Assembly (NCBI GenBank): GCA_900556485.1
Contig: USOX01000008.1
Location: forward strand, 41,469 to 105,468
DNA: 64,000 nt
Reading direction: 5' to 3'
From: an uncultured Dysgonomonas sp.
GTDB taxonomy: Bacteria > Bacteroidota > Bacteroidia > Bacteroidales > Dysgonomonadaceae
The translations under genes and the position numbers were made by a program. Below the pieces are notes generated by a model that saw nothing but the letters and a program-made list of their open reading frames with translations, was not told where the DNA came from and searched no databases. This document shows, in pieces, positions 30,080-38,492 of this stretch; within the stretch, counting starts at the first letter, position 1, and each line of letters starts with the position of its first letter.

Positions 30080-30174
30080 ATATTCACAAAGTCTTTTATT
30101 TCTCATTCTTCATTTTACATTTTTTCTCTGTTTATTTATCTATGTCATAAACAATTAATAAACAAAATAAGATT

Positions 30175-30897
30175 ATGGCAAAGTATTCAGAAGAACTAGT
30201 AGAAAAGATTGTTAGCCTAATGGAAGAGGACACTTACAGTATCACGGAAATATGTAAAACTCTGAGAATAACACGGAAATCGTTTTATGAGTGGAAGGAT
30301 ACGAAACCGGAGTTTAAAGAAGCTATTGAGAATGCACAGGCTGTTTGTGATGAGAGATTGCAAGCATTAGCCCGACGTTCGCTTCGTCGTAAACTGGAAG
30401 GGTATACCATGACAGAAGTAAGGACTGTTTATACCCCTGACGAAGATGATCCATCGGGATGGAAAGTAAAGACAAGAATAGTAAAAGAAAGAGAGTATGC
30501 TCCTGACGACAAAGCTATCAGGTTTGTATTGAGAGATAAGAGCAGTAAAGAGGATGAATTGAAAAATAGTCAGGCAACTTTAAATATAACTGTTACGAAT
30601 CAGGAGGCATCAACGATGTTGACGAATTTGAGTAAAAATTTGAAAGGAGCCCCCTCACAAGCTCCCTCGAGCAGCCCCCTCCCTGCCTCCCCCGAGTGGG
30701 GAGGAGAACGCAAAGTGGAGATTGATTGCAGTGAGGAGAAAGAGGTGCTTGAATCGGAAATATTTGAGGAAGGGGATGAAGCTGTATCAAGCCTGGAAAA
30801 GAAGAAAGAGAAAGGAAAGAAGAAAATATTGGTAAGGGATTATTGTCTGCCTCCAGGTTATCTTTATCGGGTGGAGGAAGTAGATGAAGAGGAATGA
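30175..30897 (+). CDS. Terminase small-subunit-like DNA-binding protein (orphan)
   Basis: 240 residues. The N-terminal 60 residues form a helix-turn-helix resembling phage terminase small subunits and related HTH proteins (YSEELVEKIVSLMEED, then ITEICKTLRITRKSFYEWKDTKPEF). A basic stretch LARRSLRRKLEGY follows. The middle carries a Pro/Ser-rich segment (about 157-179) encoded by GC-rich palindromic DNA, and the C-terminal part is acidic and lysine-rich. No large terminase, portal or capsid gene is nearby, so this is either a domesticated phage gene or a host regulator using the same HTH. Function unknown. Confidence 0.6.
   Translation: MAKYSEELVEKIVSLMEEDTYSITEICKTLRITRKSFYEWKDTKPEFKEAIENAQAVCDERLQALARRSLRRKLEGYTMTEVRTVYTPDEDDPSGWKVKTRIVKEREYAPDDKAIRFVLRDKSSKEDELKNSQATLNITVTNQEASTMLTNLSKNLKGAPSQAPSSSPLPASPEWGGERKVEIDCSEEKEVLESEIFEEGDEAVSSLEKKKEKGKKKILVRDYCLPPGYLYRVEEVDEEE
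30643..30711. repeat. GC-rich palindromic (REP-like) insert inside the terminase-like gene
   Basis: A C-rich stretch with a seven-base stem CCTCCCC (30686-30692) and GGGGAGG (30698-30704) stands out sharply from the AT-rich gene. It encodes a low-complexity Pro/Ser run without breaking the frame. Its base composition and symmetry fit a mobile REP-like or dispersed palindromic element. Confidence 0.5.
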
Positions 30898-31040
30898 AAA
30901 ATGAAGAGTGAAAAATGAAGAATTTTATTTTCTTATAGAGACATAGAGGTGTGAAATTCTAAAAGTTGTCACTTTTGTCACTTTTTGAAAGGCTAAGTCT
31001 GATAATTAATAAATTAGAAGAATGTTCTTAAAAATATAAT

Positions 31041-31048
31041 TAGCTTTG
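31041..31048 (+). promoter_or_regulatory. Candidate -7 promoter element of the ABC transporter operon
   Basis: TAGCTTTG followed by CA matches TAnnTTTG(C). Transcription would start about 205 bases before the ATG at 31259, giving a long leader. Confidence 0.45.
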
Positions 31049-31170
31049 CAGTCTTAATTTTATCTCATTATGTGATTTTTATATAAAGGGAGCGACTAAT
31101 TAGATAGTTTACATTTCAAAATTTCATGTTTCAAGATTTGGCTAACGCCGATTTTTAATTCAATATTTTG

Positions 31171-31232
31171 GATATCAGCAACTTCGAAATTTTATTTGGT
31201 TAACTTGGATTTTCAATTGTGTAAATATTTAG
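31171..31232 (+). repeat. Leader repeat, copy 1 (before the ABC ATPase gene)
   Basis: ATATCAGCAACTT, AATTTTATTTGG and AATTGTGTAAATATTTA occur here in the same order and spacing as in 32220-32280 ahead of the permease gene. AACGCCGATTTTT also occurs at 31144, matching AACGCCGATTTT in copy 2. The two leaders appear to be duplicates. Confidence 0.55.
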
Positions 31233-31258
31233 AATAATATAAAAACAAATATATCAAT

Positions 31259-32176
31259 ATGTTTTATCTCGAAACACAAGATATTGTAAAGCAATATGGC
31301 AATTATACAGCACTGAATGGCGTTAGTGTAAGGGTGCCGAAAGGCTGTATATATGGTTTACTGGGCCCGAATGGGGCGGGGAAATCTTCGCTTATCCGTA
31401 TTATAAACCGGATAACGGCTCCTGATAGTGGGAAAGTACTGCTTAACGGAAAAGAATCGGAAGCGGATGATGTATTTAACATTGGTTATCTGCCGGAAGA
31501 AAGAGGATTATATAAGAAAATGAAGGTTGGTGAGCATATTTTGTTTCTTGCACGCCTTAGAGGTTTATCGACTGAACAGGCTAAAGCTAAAACAAAGTTC
31601 TGGCTAAAGAAATTCGATATAGAGTCGTGGGAAGACAAGAAGGTGGAGGAATTATCGAAAGGTATGCAACAGAAGATTCAGTTTATAGCGACTGTAATTC
31701 ATGAACCCGATTTGTATATTTTGGATGAGCCATTTAGTGGTTTCGATCCTGTAAATGCCGAATTGCTCAAGAATGAGTTGTTAGAGCTGAAAGAGAAAGG
31801 GAAAACCATTATCCTATCTACACATAATATGGAATCGGTAGAGGAGCTGTGTGATGAGATTTCGCTAATCAACAAATCGAAGGTTGTGCTAGAAGGTAAT
31901 GTAAAAGAGATACGTGCGCAATACAGGAAACATATTTTTAATCTGCAAATAGCAGGTGATAACTTTGAAATGGAGTCGGCTCATTTTACTGTTTTATCTA
32001 AGAAGGTAGAAAAGAATTGGGTAGAAGTACGTATTCAACGGAATGATAATAGTAGTAATTCGGAACTGTTGCAAGAGGTTACACGCCAATATGAGGTTTT
32101 GTCTTTTGAAGAAGAGCTTCCTACAATGAATGATATATTTATACAAATCGTTTCTAAATCGGAACAACCAAAATAA
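31259..32176 (+). CDS. ABC transporter ATP-binding protein (NatA-like)
   Basis: 305 residues, cytoplasmic ATPase of an ABC-2 type exporter. Walker A GPNGAGKSS (about residue 37), signature ELSKGMQQKI, Walker B LYILDEPFSGFD and the switch histidine in ILSTHNM are all present. The C-terminal 80 residues (after about 220) form the accessory domain usual in NatA-type proteins. It is paired with a permease gene 127 bases downstream. The family exports ions, drugs or peptides; the substrate here is unknown. The intergenic leader is repeated before each gene of the pair. Confidence 0.93.
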   Translation: MFYLETQDIVKQYGNYTALNGVSVRVPKGCIYGLLGPNGAGKSSLIRIINRITAPDSGKVLLNGKESEADDVFNIGYLPEERGLYKKMKVGEHILFLARLRGLSTEQAKAKTKFWLKKFDIESWEDKKVEELSKGMQQKIQFIATVIHEPDLYILDEPFSGFDPVNAELLKNELLELKEKGKTIILSTHNMESVEELCDEISLINKSKVVLEGNVKEIRAQYRKHIFNLQIAGDNFEMESAHFTVLSKKVEKNWVEVRIQRNDNSSNSELLQEVTRQYEVLSFEEELPTMNDIFIQIVSKSEQPK

Positions 32177-32219
32177 TATGTATTTCAAGATTTAAAAAGT
32201 TCAAGATTTAAAGATTTTA

Positions 32220-32280
32220 GAGATCAGTAACTTTGGAATTTTATTTGACGAACGCCGATTTTAATTGTGTAAATATTTAT
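32220..32280 (+). repeat. Leader repeat, copy 2 (before the ABC permease gene)
   Basis: AGATCAGTAACTT, GAATTTTATTTG, AACGCCGATTTT and AATTGTGTAAATATTTA repeat the leader of the ATPase gene. Each copy ends about 25 bases before an ATG. It may be a duplicated regulatory leader or a dispersed intergenic sequence. Confidence 0.55.
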
Positions 32281-32303
32281 TATAATCTATATAAATAAGA
32301 ATT

Positions 32304-33635
32304 ATGAAATCACTCGGATTAATTGTACAAAGAGAATATTTATCGAGGGTAAAAGGAAAAGCTTTTATCCTGACTACTATATTGACTCCATTCCTTTTTA
32401 TCGCTGTTATGGCTTTGCCTACAATCTTGATGATGCTTAGCGATAATGATGATATAAACAAAGTATATGTGCTGGACAATACCGGATTATATGGTGGACT
32501 GTTTGAATCGTCGAAGAGTTATGAATTTATACCACTTGCAGAAGGTGGCAACCGTCAGAATGGGAAGGCAACAGCTTTGCTGGAAATAAACGGCGACCTG
32601 AGTAAAAGTCCAGATGCTGTCACTTTCTTTTCAGAAAAACAGCAACCGCCAAGAGAGTTAACAGCTTATATCAATGATGTACTGACAGAGGCTGTAAGAA
32701 GTAAGAAAGTGGAGGAGTTTACACAGGAAAGTAATATAGAACCACAGGTAGTTGCTGATTTGCAACAGATACTGAAATCGAAAGACAGAATCCGTGTATC
32801 TACTATTCGCTGGGATGGAACGGGACAAGAAACAAAAACACTGGGTGAAGCTGCTTCCTTTGTGGGGATGGCGTTGACTTTCTGTATGTTTTTCTTTGTT
32901 ATGATGTATGGTTCGTTGGTGATGCAGAGTGTGGTTGAAGAAAAAAGCAACCGTATAATAGAGGTTATTATATCGTCTGTGAAGCCATTTGATCTGATGA
33001 TGGGGAAAATCATTGGAGTAGGATTGGTCGGGCTTACACAGTTATTTGTATGGCTTATTATAGGAGGTGGGGCCATTATGATACTTAGTACAATTGTTGG
33101 CGTTAGTGGCGCAGTAGATGTATCGGCAATGAATTCTATGGCTTCCCCCGAAATGACGAGTATGTTAGCTAATAATCCTGAAATAGCTTCTAATCTGACA
33201 AACATATTGAATATTAACTGGATACAGGTGTTTGTATGCCTTATTCTATACTTTATAGGTGGATACTTGTTGTTTGCTGCTTTGTATGCAATGTTTGGTT
33301 CAGGTGCTAATGATTCGCAAGAGGCACAACAATTGATAATGCCTATTACAATAATCTTGTTATTATCTTTCTATACCGGATTTGCCGCTGCCAGAAACCC
33401 AGAAGGTGCTATGGCATTCTGGTGTTCGCTTATACCATTTACATCGCCAGTGGTAATGATGGTACGCGCGCCGTTCGAGATTCCTATTTGGGAGTTAGCA
33501 TTATCAGTAGTCTTACTATTTACAACTGCTATATTGATGATAAAACTGGCAGCGAAGATATATAGAGTAGGTATATTGATGTATGGTAAGAAAGTTACAT
33601 TTGGAGAGATGCTTAAGTGGCTTAGATATAAATAG
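32304..33635 (+). CDS. ABC-2 type transporter permease (NatB-like)
   Basis: 443 residues. The N-terminus has one membrane helix (AFILTTILTPFLFIAVMALP), then an extracytoplasmic domain of about 150 residues, then about five more helices including MALTFCMFFFVMMYGSLVMQ and GVGLVGLTQLFVWLIIGG. The motif VEEKSNRIIEVIISSVKP is diagnostic of ABC-2/NatB permeases. It forms the membrane part of the exporter with the upstream ATPase. The operon ends at the hairpin at 33645. Substrate unknown. Confidence 0.92.
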   Translation: MKSLGLIVQREYLSRVKGKAFILTTILTPFLFIAVMALPTILMMLSDNDDINKVYVLDNTGLYGGLFESSKSYEFIPLAEGGNRQNGKATALLEINGDLSKSPDAVTFFSEKQQPPRELTAYINDVLTEAVRSKKVEEFTQESNIEPQVVADLQQILKSKDRIRVSTIRWDGTGQETKTLGEAASFVGMALTFCMFFFVMMYGSLVMQSVVEEKSNRIIEVIISSVKPFDLMMGKIIGVGLVGLTQLFVWLIIGGGAIMILSTIVGVSGAVDVSAMNSMASPEMTSMLANNPEIASNLTNILNINWIQVFVCLILYFIGGYLLFAALYAMFGSGANDSQEAQQLIMPITIILLLSFYTGFAAARNPEGAMAFWCSLIPFTSPVVMMVRAPFEIPIWELALSVVLLFTTAILMIKLAAKIYRVGILMYGKKVTFGEMLKWLRYK

Positions 33636-33644
33636 GTAGAAAAA

Positions 33645-33668
33645 GACCTGATTCTGGTGAATCAGGTC
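33645..33668. terminator. Hairpin between convergent ABC permease and SDR genes
   Basis: GACCTGATTC (33645-33654) and GAATCAGGTC (33659-33668) form a perfect ten-base stem with a TGGT loop. A residues lie to the left, so it probably ends the minus-strand SDR transcript and perhaps the permease transcript too; the plus-side T-run is poor. Confidence 0.7.
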
Positions 33669-33690
33669 GCTATTTCAATTCTTAAGAAAA

Positions 33691-34455
33691 TTACTCTTCA
33701 TATATCATCTTCTTTGTCATACCTCCGTCGATGACTATATTCTGTCCATTTATAAAGTCATTATCAGGATCGCAAAGAAACAAACAAGCTCGGGCAATAT
33801 CTCCCGGCTTCCCTACCCTATTTGAGAAATGCTGTTGATGATCGATTGAGCGTAGTTGAGTATAATCACCAGTTTCGATCCATCCCGGACTAATACAGTT
33901 GACTGTTATATTATATTGGCTAAGTGAAGCAGCCAACGCATGAGTAAAGGATACAATACCACCTTTAGATGCAGCATAAGCTTCTGAATTGGGTTCGCTC
34001 ATTAAGTAACGGGTAGATGCCATGTTGACAATTCTGCCGTAGGTATTTGAAACCTGATTCTTTGAACGGTGAGTTGCTAAAAGCTTTGCAGTTATAAAAA
34101 CGGGACGAAGGTTGATCTTCTGTATATTGTCGAAATCTTCGACCGAAGTATCCAATATGGAACCAAAGCCACCGATACCTGCATTGTTAATGATGATATC
34201 GATATCCCCTTTCTGTCGAAAGACAGCATTTATGCTAGTTGACAGTGCTTCTATATCTGATACATCTGTTTTAAGGAATGTACATCTATATCCTTGTTGA
34301 GTTAGTTTTTCACTAAGACTTAGACCTGCACTATCGTTTGTATCACAAAAGAAGACATCAGCTTTCTCCTGACAAAATGCTGCTACAATCGCCCTGCCAA
34401 TGCCATTGGCTCCGCCTGTAACGAAGGCTATCTTATCCTGAAATTTTGATGCCAT
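33691..34455 (-). CDS. Short-chain dehydrogenase/reductase (SDR)
   Basis: 254 residues, classical SDR length. The NAD(P)-binding motif is TGGANGIGRAI near the start. NNAGIGG, the catalytic Ser region (NMASTRY) and YAASKGG with Tyr/Lys follow, and the C-terminal FLCDPDNDFINGQNIVIDGGM is typical. It catalyses oxidation or reduction of an alcohol/ketone; substrate unknown. Its ATG shares one base with the stop of the upstream PfkB kinase (TAATG), so the two are likely translationally coupled and may act in one pathway on a sugar or nucleoside. Confidence 0.92.
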   Translation of the reverse strand: MASKFQDKIAFVTGGANGIGRAIVAAFCQEKADVFFCDTNDSAGLSLSEKLTQQGYRCTFLKTDVSDIEALSTSINAVFRQKGDIDIIINNAGIGGFGSILDTSVEDFDNIQKINLRPVFITAKLLATHRSKNQVSNTYGRIVNMASTRYLMSEPNSEAYAASKGGIVSFTHALAASLSQYNITVNCISPGWIETGDYTQLRSIDHQQHFSNRVGKPGDIARACLFLCDPDNDFINGQNIVIDGGMTKKMIYEE

Positions 34456-35438
34456 TATTTACTCTTTAATTTATCTACCTCATTCATAATATCAGTCCAC
34501 TTGTGTTCCTTTATCTGAGCACCAATATCTTCAATCACATGAGCAGCTAATAAGGTACCAATCTGTCCTGAAACAGAAAGAGAGCAGCCGTTTATAAGTC
34601 CGTAAATAAAACCTGATGCATATAAGTCTCCGGCGCCTGTTGTATCGAGACAGTTCACAGTTAAAGCAGGGACGAAGACCTTTTCATCGCCTCTCTGTAT
34701 CCATGATCCTTTTGCACCTACCTTCACAATAGCTATCTTGACTTGCTTTGCAAGCACTGTAACAGCCTCTTCGGGAGTAGTATTTAATAAGACCTTCGCT
34801 TCTTCTTCATTGGCAAAAACAATATCTACGTATTGGGGAATAATCCTTAGAAGGAAGTCCAGGTTATCCTCTACTACATTATAGCTTGCCATATCCAATA
34901 TTATCTGAGCCCCTACTTCTTTGGCTAAGACTATTGCTTTTTCAATAAGTGCATGGCTTTGGACGAGATAACCTTCGATATAGAAGTAGTCGTATCCTAT
35001 AAAGTCTTCTTCTTTAAGCTCATCAGCATTTAATAGCGCTGCTGCTCCAAGATATGTTCCAAAAGTACGTTCTCCATCTTTTGATATGAATGTAGAAGCA
35101 ACGCCTGAAACTTCTTTTACTTCTGTTAGATGAGACTTCACATTATGCTTATTTAAATCGCCCTTATAATGCTGTCCATAAGAATCATCGCCAATACGTC
35201 CTAAGAAACCGGTATTAATTCCTAATTGAGCTAATCCGATTATCGTATTTGAGGCAGAACCTCCGGATACAATACTTTTTTCTAATTTATTTATCTCATT
35301 ACTCAATATTTCGAATTTAGCTTTATCTATAAGTTGCATGCTGCCTTTAGGAAGATTAAGATGCTCTAAAATTTTATCATCTTCGATAATAGCCAGCACG
35401 TCAACAAGGGCATTGCCCATACCTAATACTTTTGTCAT
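34455..35438 (-). CDS. PfkB-family sugar/nucleoside kinase (adenosine kinase-like)
   Basis: 327 residues. N-terminal GNALVDVLA and the glycine-rich GGSASNTIIGLAQLG are substrate-site features of the PfkB (ribokinase) family. The C-terminal signature DTTGAGDLYASGF includes the catalytic Asp and anion hole. The general layout resembles the adenosine-kinase-like branch often seen in Bacteroidota. It phosphorylates a sugar or nucleoside with ATP. It is coupled to the SDR gene downstream. The promoter-like element at 35459 suggests a short leader. Confidence 0.9.
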   Translation of the reverse strand: MTKVLGMGNALVDVLAIIEDDKILEHLNLPKGSMQLIDKAKFEILSNEINKLEKSIVSGGSASNTIIGLAQLGINTGFLGRIGDDSYGQHYKGDLNKHNVKSHLTEVKEVSGVASTFISKDGERTFGTYLGAAALLNADELKEEDFIGYDYFYIEGYLVQSHALIEKAIVLAKEVGAQIILDMASYNVVEDNLDFLLRIIPQYVDIVFANEEEAKVLLNTTPEEAVTVLAKQVKIAIVKVGAKGSWIQRGDEKVFVPALTVNCLDTTGAGDLYASGFIYGLINGCSLSVSGQIGTLLAAHVIEDIGAQIKEHKWTDIMNEVDKLKSK

Positions 35439-35458
35439 ATTTATTAAAAATTTTTACA

Positions 35459-35466
35459 CAAAGATA
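35459..35466 (-). promoter_or_regulatory. Candidate -7 promoter element of the kinase-SDR operon
   Basis: Minus strand reads TATCTTTG, an exact match to TAnnTTTG, 21 bases before the kinase ATG at 35438. Confidence 0.5.
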
Positions 35467-35489
35467 TTGCATAATTCATAAATAAGGAC

Positions 35490-35497
35490 TATTTTTG
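35490..35497 (+). promoter_or_regulatory. Candidate -7 promoter element of tRNA-Asn copy 1
   Basis: TATTTTTG followed by CA fits TAnnTTTG(C), 24 bases before the mature tRNA 5' end. Divergent from the kinase promoter. Confidence 0.5.
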
Positions 35498-35521
35498 CAT
35501 CACTTTTGAAGAGAATAACAT

Positions 35522-35595
35522 TCTTCCTTAGCTCAGTCGGTTAGAGCATCTGACTGTTAATCAGAGGGTCCTTGGTTCAAGTCCAAGAGGAAGAG
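35522..35595 (+). tRNA. tRNA-Asn(GTT), copy 1
   Basis: 74 bases. The acceptor arm TCTTCCT pairs with AGGAAGA, with discriminator G at 35595. The D-arm is GCTC...GAGC, the anticodon stem TCTGA/TCAGA holds loop CTGTTAA with anticodon GTT, and the T-arm CTTGG-TTCAAGT-CCAAG is complete. CCA is not encoded. A 79-base block including this gene (35518-35596) is identical to 60752-60830. Confidence 0.97.
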
Positions 35596-35609
35596 CAAAA
35601 GAGAATCAG

Positions 35610-35644
35610 AGAGTCGCAATAAATTGTGACTCTTTTCTCTTTTA
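35610..35644 (+). terminator. Terminator after tRNA-Asn copy 1
   Basis: AGAGTCGCAA (35610-35619) pairs with TTGTGACTCT (35624-35633) with one wobble pair, followed by TTTCTCTTTT. Confidence 0.75.
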
Positions 35645-35874
35645 ATGTACATGTAAAAGCTACCTTACAATAGCTATTGTCATATTCACCTGATCATATC
35701 ACCATAAGCCCCAAAAAAGCACCCCCTTGGTCATCTTTAGCGAGGTATCCGTGGTAGTTCACCCCAATATAACTTACTATAATCAGATCCCCAGTATTTC
35801 TGAAAAATTCCACGAAAACGGTTGATATTCCAACTGTTCTTTCATATTCTACTATCTTCTATTTTTTACATATC
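35645..35874. other. Intergenic stretch with a possible decayed coding fragment
   Basis: 230 bases between the tRNA terminator and the FAD oxidoreductase stop. On the minus strand a 20-codon frame starts at an ATG near 35844 and stops; shifting frame continues into plausible protein-like sequence (GSDYSKLYWGELPRIPR) that soon stops. This could be a pseudogene scrap or chance. No terminator for the long nan operon is obvious. Confidence 0.25.
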
Positions 35875-37407
35875 TTATACCTGATCTACTCTTGGATATA
35901 CCTTTGGTAATGATGCTCTATCTATTATGGCACCATACGAACGTAATTTATCTTTAAGTTCCGAGATATTCACATGAGTAAACGGAATGTCCTTACTTAT
36001 TACCTGTGCAGTAGCTAAACCGGCAGCTTCACCCATAGCCATACAAGGAGCCATTACTCTCACAGGACCAAGAACCTGTCCTTCTACACTTACCGCTCTT
36101 CCCGGACAAATTAGATTGTCTATCGGCCGAGGGAGCATAATCCTAAAAGGTAATGGAGTTGTAAGCCCTTTTTCCACTTTCGATTTAAATCCGGTAACCT
36201 CATCTTCCGCAAATGGTTGCACACTCGGTTTATTAGGATCAGGTAAATCCCAACCATACATGCTGAACCCGATACAATCATCAAAATCACGATCTTTTTT
36301 TAAGTCTTCCACTGTCATTACATAATCTCCTACTATCCGCCGAGTCTCTCTGACGCCCAATTGCGATGCTATCGACTTGATTTTTGCATTCTTAAAGCCA
36401 GGAAAATGTTTTTGAAGAATATCCAATAACTCATGAGCCTCTTTTCGCCCTTGCTTCATTCCTTCCGAGACAGATTTGCCATCTGTTCCATCAATACCTA
36501 TCAAACGGCTGGTATTCACATAGAATTCTCCTTTCTCAATCAGTTGTGTGCAAATGAATATATCATAAGGAAAATTCCATTCCCCTGTCGATCTTAACTT
36601 TTCTATCAGGCTTCTGAATTTTGGATCACGATTCTTTACTACAGCTTTATAGAGTTCGTCCGCATCTACATTATAGGCATGGAAAATAAGGGAAGAGGGT
36701 GTAAGCTTACCATCCTCAGGACGTCCCTTTATCGTTTTACATCCGCATCTATTGGCAACATCTGCATTACCTGTTGCATCTATAACAGCTTTTACTGGCA
36801 CTGTGAACAAACCACTCTGATTATATAATACAACATGAGTGATGATATTCGCATCTACAATTGCATCTACAAACTGGGTTTGAAGAAGGACATCAATACC
36901 AGCCTTCTCCATTTTTTCGTCTAAAAACATATCTACTTTGAACGGATCGAGCGGGATACCATGAATAAACCAATTATACCATCCGTAAGGATGATATTCC
37001 TTTTTGGTATCTAACTTAGGAATCACAGCAAATCCTCTGCTCGCAGCCTCTTCGGCTAATGCCTTAAACAATCCTCCGACTACCCATTCTCCTTCCTGAC
37101 TACGTCCGCCCAACCAGTGTGAAACATGTCCGCTAACAGCCATTCCTCCTAATTGCCCCATATTCTCAATCAATAAGACTTTTAAGCCTTCCCGGCGAGC
37201 TGATAATGCCGCTATTGTTCCCGATGGACCTCCACCGCAAACTACCACATCATATTTTTCACCACAAGGTAGCTTTTTGTAATAATTTATTTTCCCTTTC
37301 TCGTCGCTTCTACCTTTTGAATCGGTACTGCAAGATATAACTGAGGGTAAACAGCTGGCAGCCCCTAGAACGGACATATATTTTAAAAATTTTCGTCTAT
37401 TATTCAT
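35875..37407 (-). CDS. Tat-exported FAD-dependent oxidoreductase of the sialic-acid locus
   Basis: 510 residues. The N-terminus has a twin-arginine pattern (NNRRKFLKYMSVLG) and then VISCS, so it is probably exported folded with FAD and lipid-anchored. Residues about 52-85 give the dinucleotide fold (VVVCGGGPSGTIAALSARREG, ending in LLIEN). A second FAD-contact block is VIDATGNADVANRCG, and the C-terminus has NLICPGRAVSVEGQVLGPVRVMAPCMAMGEAAGLAT, as in the FAD_oxidored family. It is the last gene of the minus-strand nan operon, 17 bases after NanM-like copy 1. Its substrate is unknown; oxidation of a sugar hydroxyl is my inference from the DUF1080 neighbour. Confidence 0.85.
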   Translation of the reverse strand: MNNRRKFLKYMSVLGAASCLPSVISCSTDSKGRSDEKGKINYYKKLPCGEKYDVVVCGGGPSGTIAALSARREGLKVLLIENMGQLGGMAVSGHVSHWLGGRSQEGEWVVGGLFKALAEEAASRGFAVIPKLDTKKEYHPYGWYNWFIHGIPLDPFKVDMFLDEKMEKAGIDVLLQTQFVDAIVDANIITHVVLYNQSGLFTVPVKAVIDATGNADVANRCGCKTIKGRPEDGKLTPSSLIFHAYNVDADELYKAVVKNRDPKFRSLIEKLRSTGEWNFPYDIFICTQLIEKGEFYVNTSRLIGIDGTDGKSVSEGMKQGRKEAHELLDILQKHFPGFKNAKIKSIASQLGVRETRRIVGDYVMTVEDLKKDRDFDDCIGFSMYGWDLPDPNKPSVQPFAEDEVTGFKSKVEKGLTTPLPFRIMLPRPIDNLICPGRAVSVEGQVLGPVRVMAPCMAMGEAAGLATAQVISKDIPFTHVNISELKDKLRSYGAIIDRASLPKVYPRVDQV

Positions 37408-37424
37408 CGTATTATAATTTTAGT

Positions 37425-38489
37425 TTATTCATTAAATTCTTTATCAATGTTAATAGTAATAACTGTTGAAGTCCTAACGCTCGGCCTTATCTCACCACCG
37501 GCAATAACTATCTGCCCCTCCCATAAAACAGCAGGGGTATTAAGTATTGCTAATTGCAGATTTCCTATACTATAGCTTGCCCCGTTTGTTGTATTATATA
37601 CAAATATGTCCGGAGTAAAATGGTAATCATTCTTTATCTTATTTATTTTCTTCATATCATGTCCGTCCGATCCGCTGAATATCAACAATCCAATCTTTCC
37701 TATCGCAATTGCCGGAGCACCTAATACGGGTCTAGGCATATCAGGCAATCTCTTCCATATAGAATCCTTGGCCTGCTTAGGATTATAACAATATACATCT
37801 TTCAAATAATCGGTAGAATTTCTTCCTCCAAACAAAAAGAGACAATCATTATCCCCATTCGACTGTTTCAACAACAATGGCCCAAATCTTTTACCCCAAG
37901 GCACCGAAGGCATATCGACCCATTCTTTTGAAAAATCAGACAATTCTAATTTCCAAAAATTCTGCAAAGGGCCTTCATTTTTACCTCCAGCCAGATAGAT
38001 AGCATTATCTAATATTGCCGCTGATGGATATGAACAAGAAACAGGCAAAGAAGCTAAATAATCTATCGTAACCTTATTAAGTTCCGAGTTCCAACACATT
38101 CGCCAAACTTTATCACTTTTTCCATATTCGTTTTCTCCGCCCAGACAAATTACACCATCATCTGTGTTTACCATAGCACCATGAGCAATACGAAATGGGA
38201 GTTTGCCAACATATCTCCAGGTATATTTATCTTCTTTCTTTGTACAAACAAATATTGAATCTGAATACTGTTTGTTGCCATTCTCCCACAATGGACGATC
38301 GAAATATGAACCACCTGCAACAATCAAAACATCATTGCTCAACCCAACAAAGGCACCTCCTACTTCCTTAGATACCGGAATATTTGGAATAGTTACAGTA
38401 TCAGAATGCACCCACTCTATAGACTGGGCTAGAATATTACTACAGAATAGACACATTGTCAGAAGTAGAAGAATACCGTTCTTTTTCAT
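37425..38489 (-). CDS. N-acetylneuraminate mutarotase-like Kelch propeller (NanM-like, copy 1)
   Basis: 354 residues with a signal peptide ending NILAQS. Six Kelch-type blades are visible: LIVAGGSYFDRPLW, VICLGGENEYG, AIYLAGGKNEG, CLFLFGGRNS, GLLIFSGSDG and QIVIAGGE. It belongs to the cyclically permuted mutarotase group around NanM, which speeds conversion of alpha- to beta-Neu5Ac after sialidase release. It lies four bases after a sialidase stop, supporting that role. It is the more divergent of two copies in this locus, which leaves room for a different sugar substrate. Confidence 0.82.
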   Translation of the reverse strand: MKKNGILLLLTMCLFCSNILAQSIEWVHSDTVTIPNIPVSKEVGGAFVGLSNDVLIVAGGSYFDRPLWENGNKQYSDSIFVCTKKEDKYTWRYVGKLPFRIAHGAMVNTDDGVICLGGENEYGKSDKVWRMCWNSELNKVTIDYLASLPVSCSYPSAAILDNAIYLAGGKNEGPLQNFWKLELSDFSKEWVDMPSVPWGKRFGPLLLKQSNGDNDCLFLFGGRNSTDYLKDVYCYNPKQAKDSIWKRLPDMPRPVLGAPAIAIGKIGLLIFSGSDGHDMKKINKIKNDYHFTPDIFVYNTTNGASYSIGNLQLAILNTPAVLWEGQIVIAGGEIRPSVRTSTVITINIDKEFNE

Positions 38490-38492
38490 TCG

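Larger units (their letters stand above)
29845..30174. other. Intergenic region rich in repeat-like sequence
   Basis: 330 bases without a credible gene. It holds a CGCGAT/ATCGCG hairpin repeat, ACCACAGAG...CACGGAG and ACCACAAAGAGCGCAAAG segments of a kind seen as direct repeats between Bacteroidota genes, and an 11-base-stem hairpin at 30050-30079. Confidence 0.5.
30898..31258. other. Intergenic region upstream of the ABC transporter genes
   Basis: 361 bases. It starts with a GTGAAAAATGAAGA-type short repeat just after the terminase-like stop, then TTGTCACTTT direct repeats (about 30965-30988), a promoter-like element at 31041 and the first copy of a duplicated leader sequence. No gene seen. 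Confidence 0.5.

Noticed and set aside
29687..30106. 139-codon minus-strand frame over the TlpA copy 2 end and following repeats
   Set aside because: It runs through a coding end, a terminator and repeat sequence, and shows no protein-family pattern.
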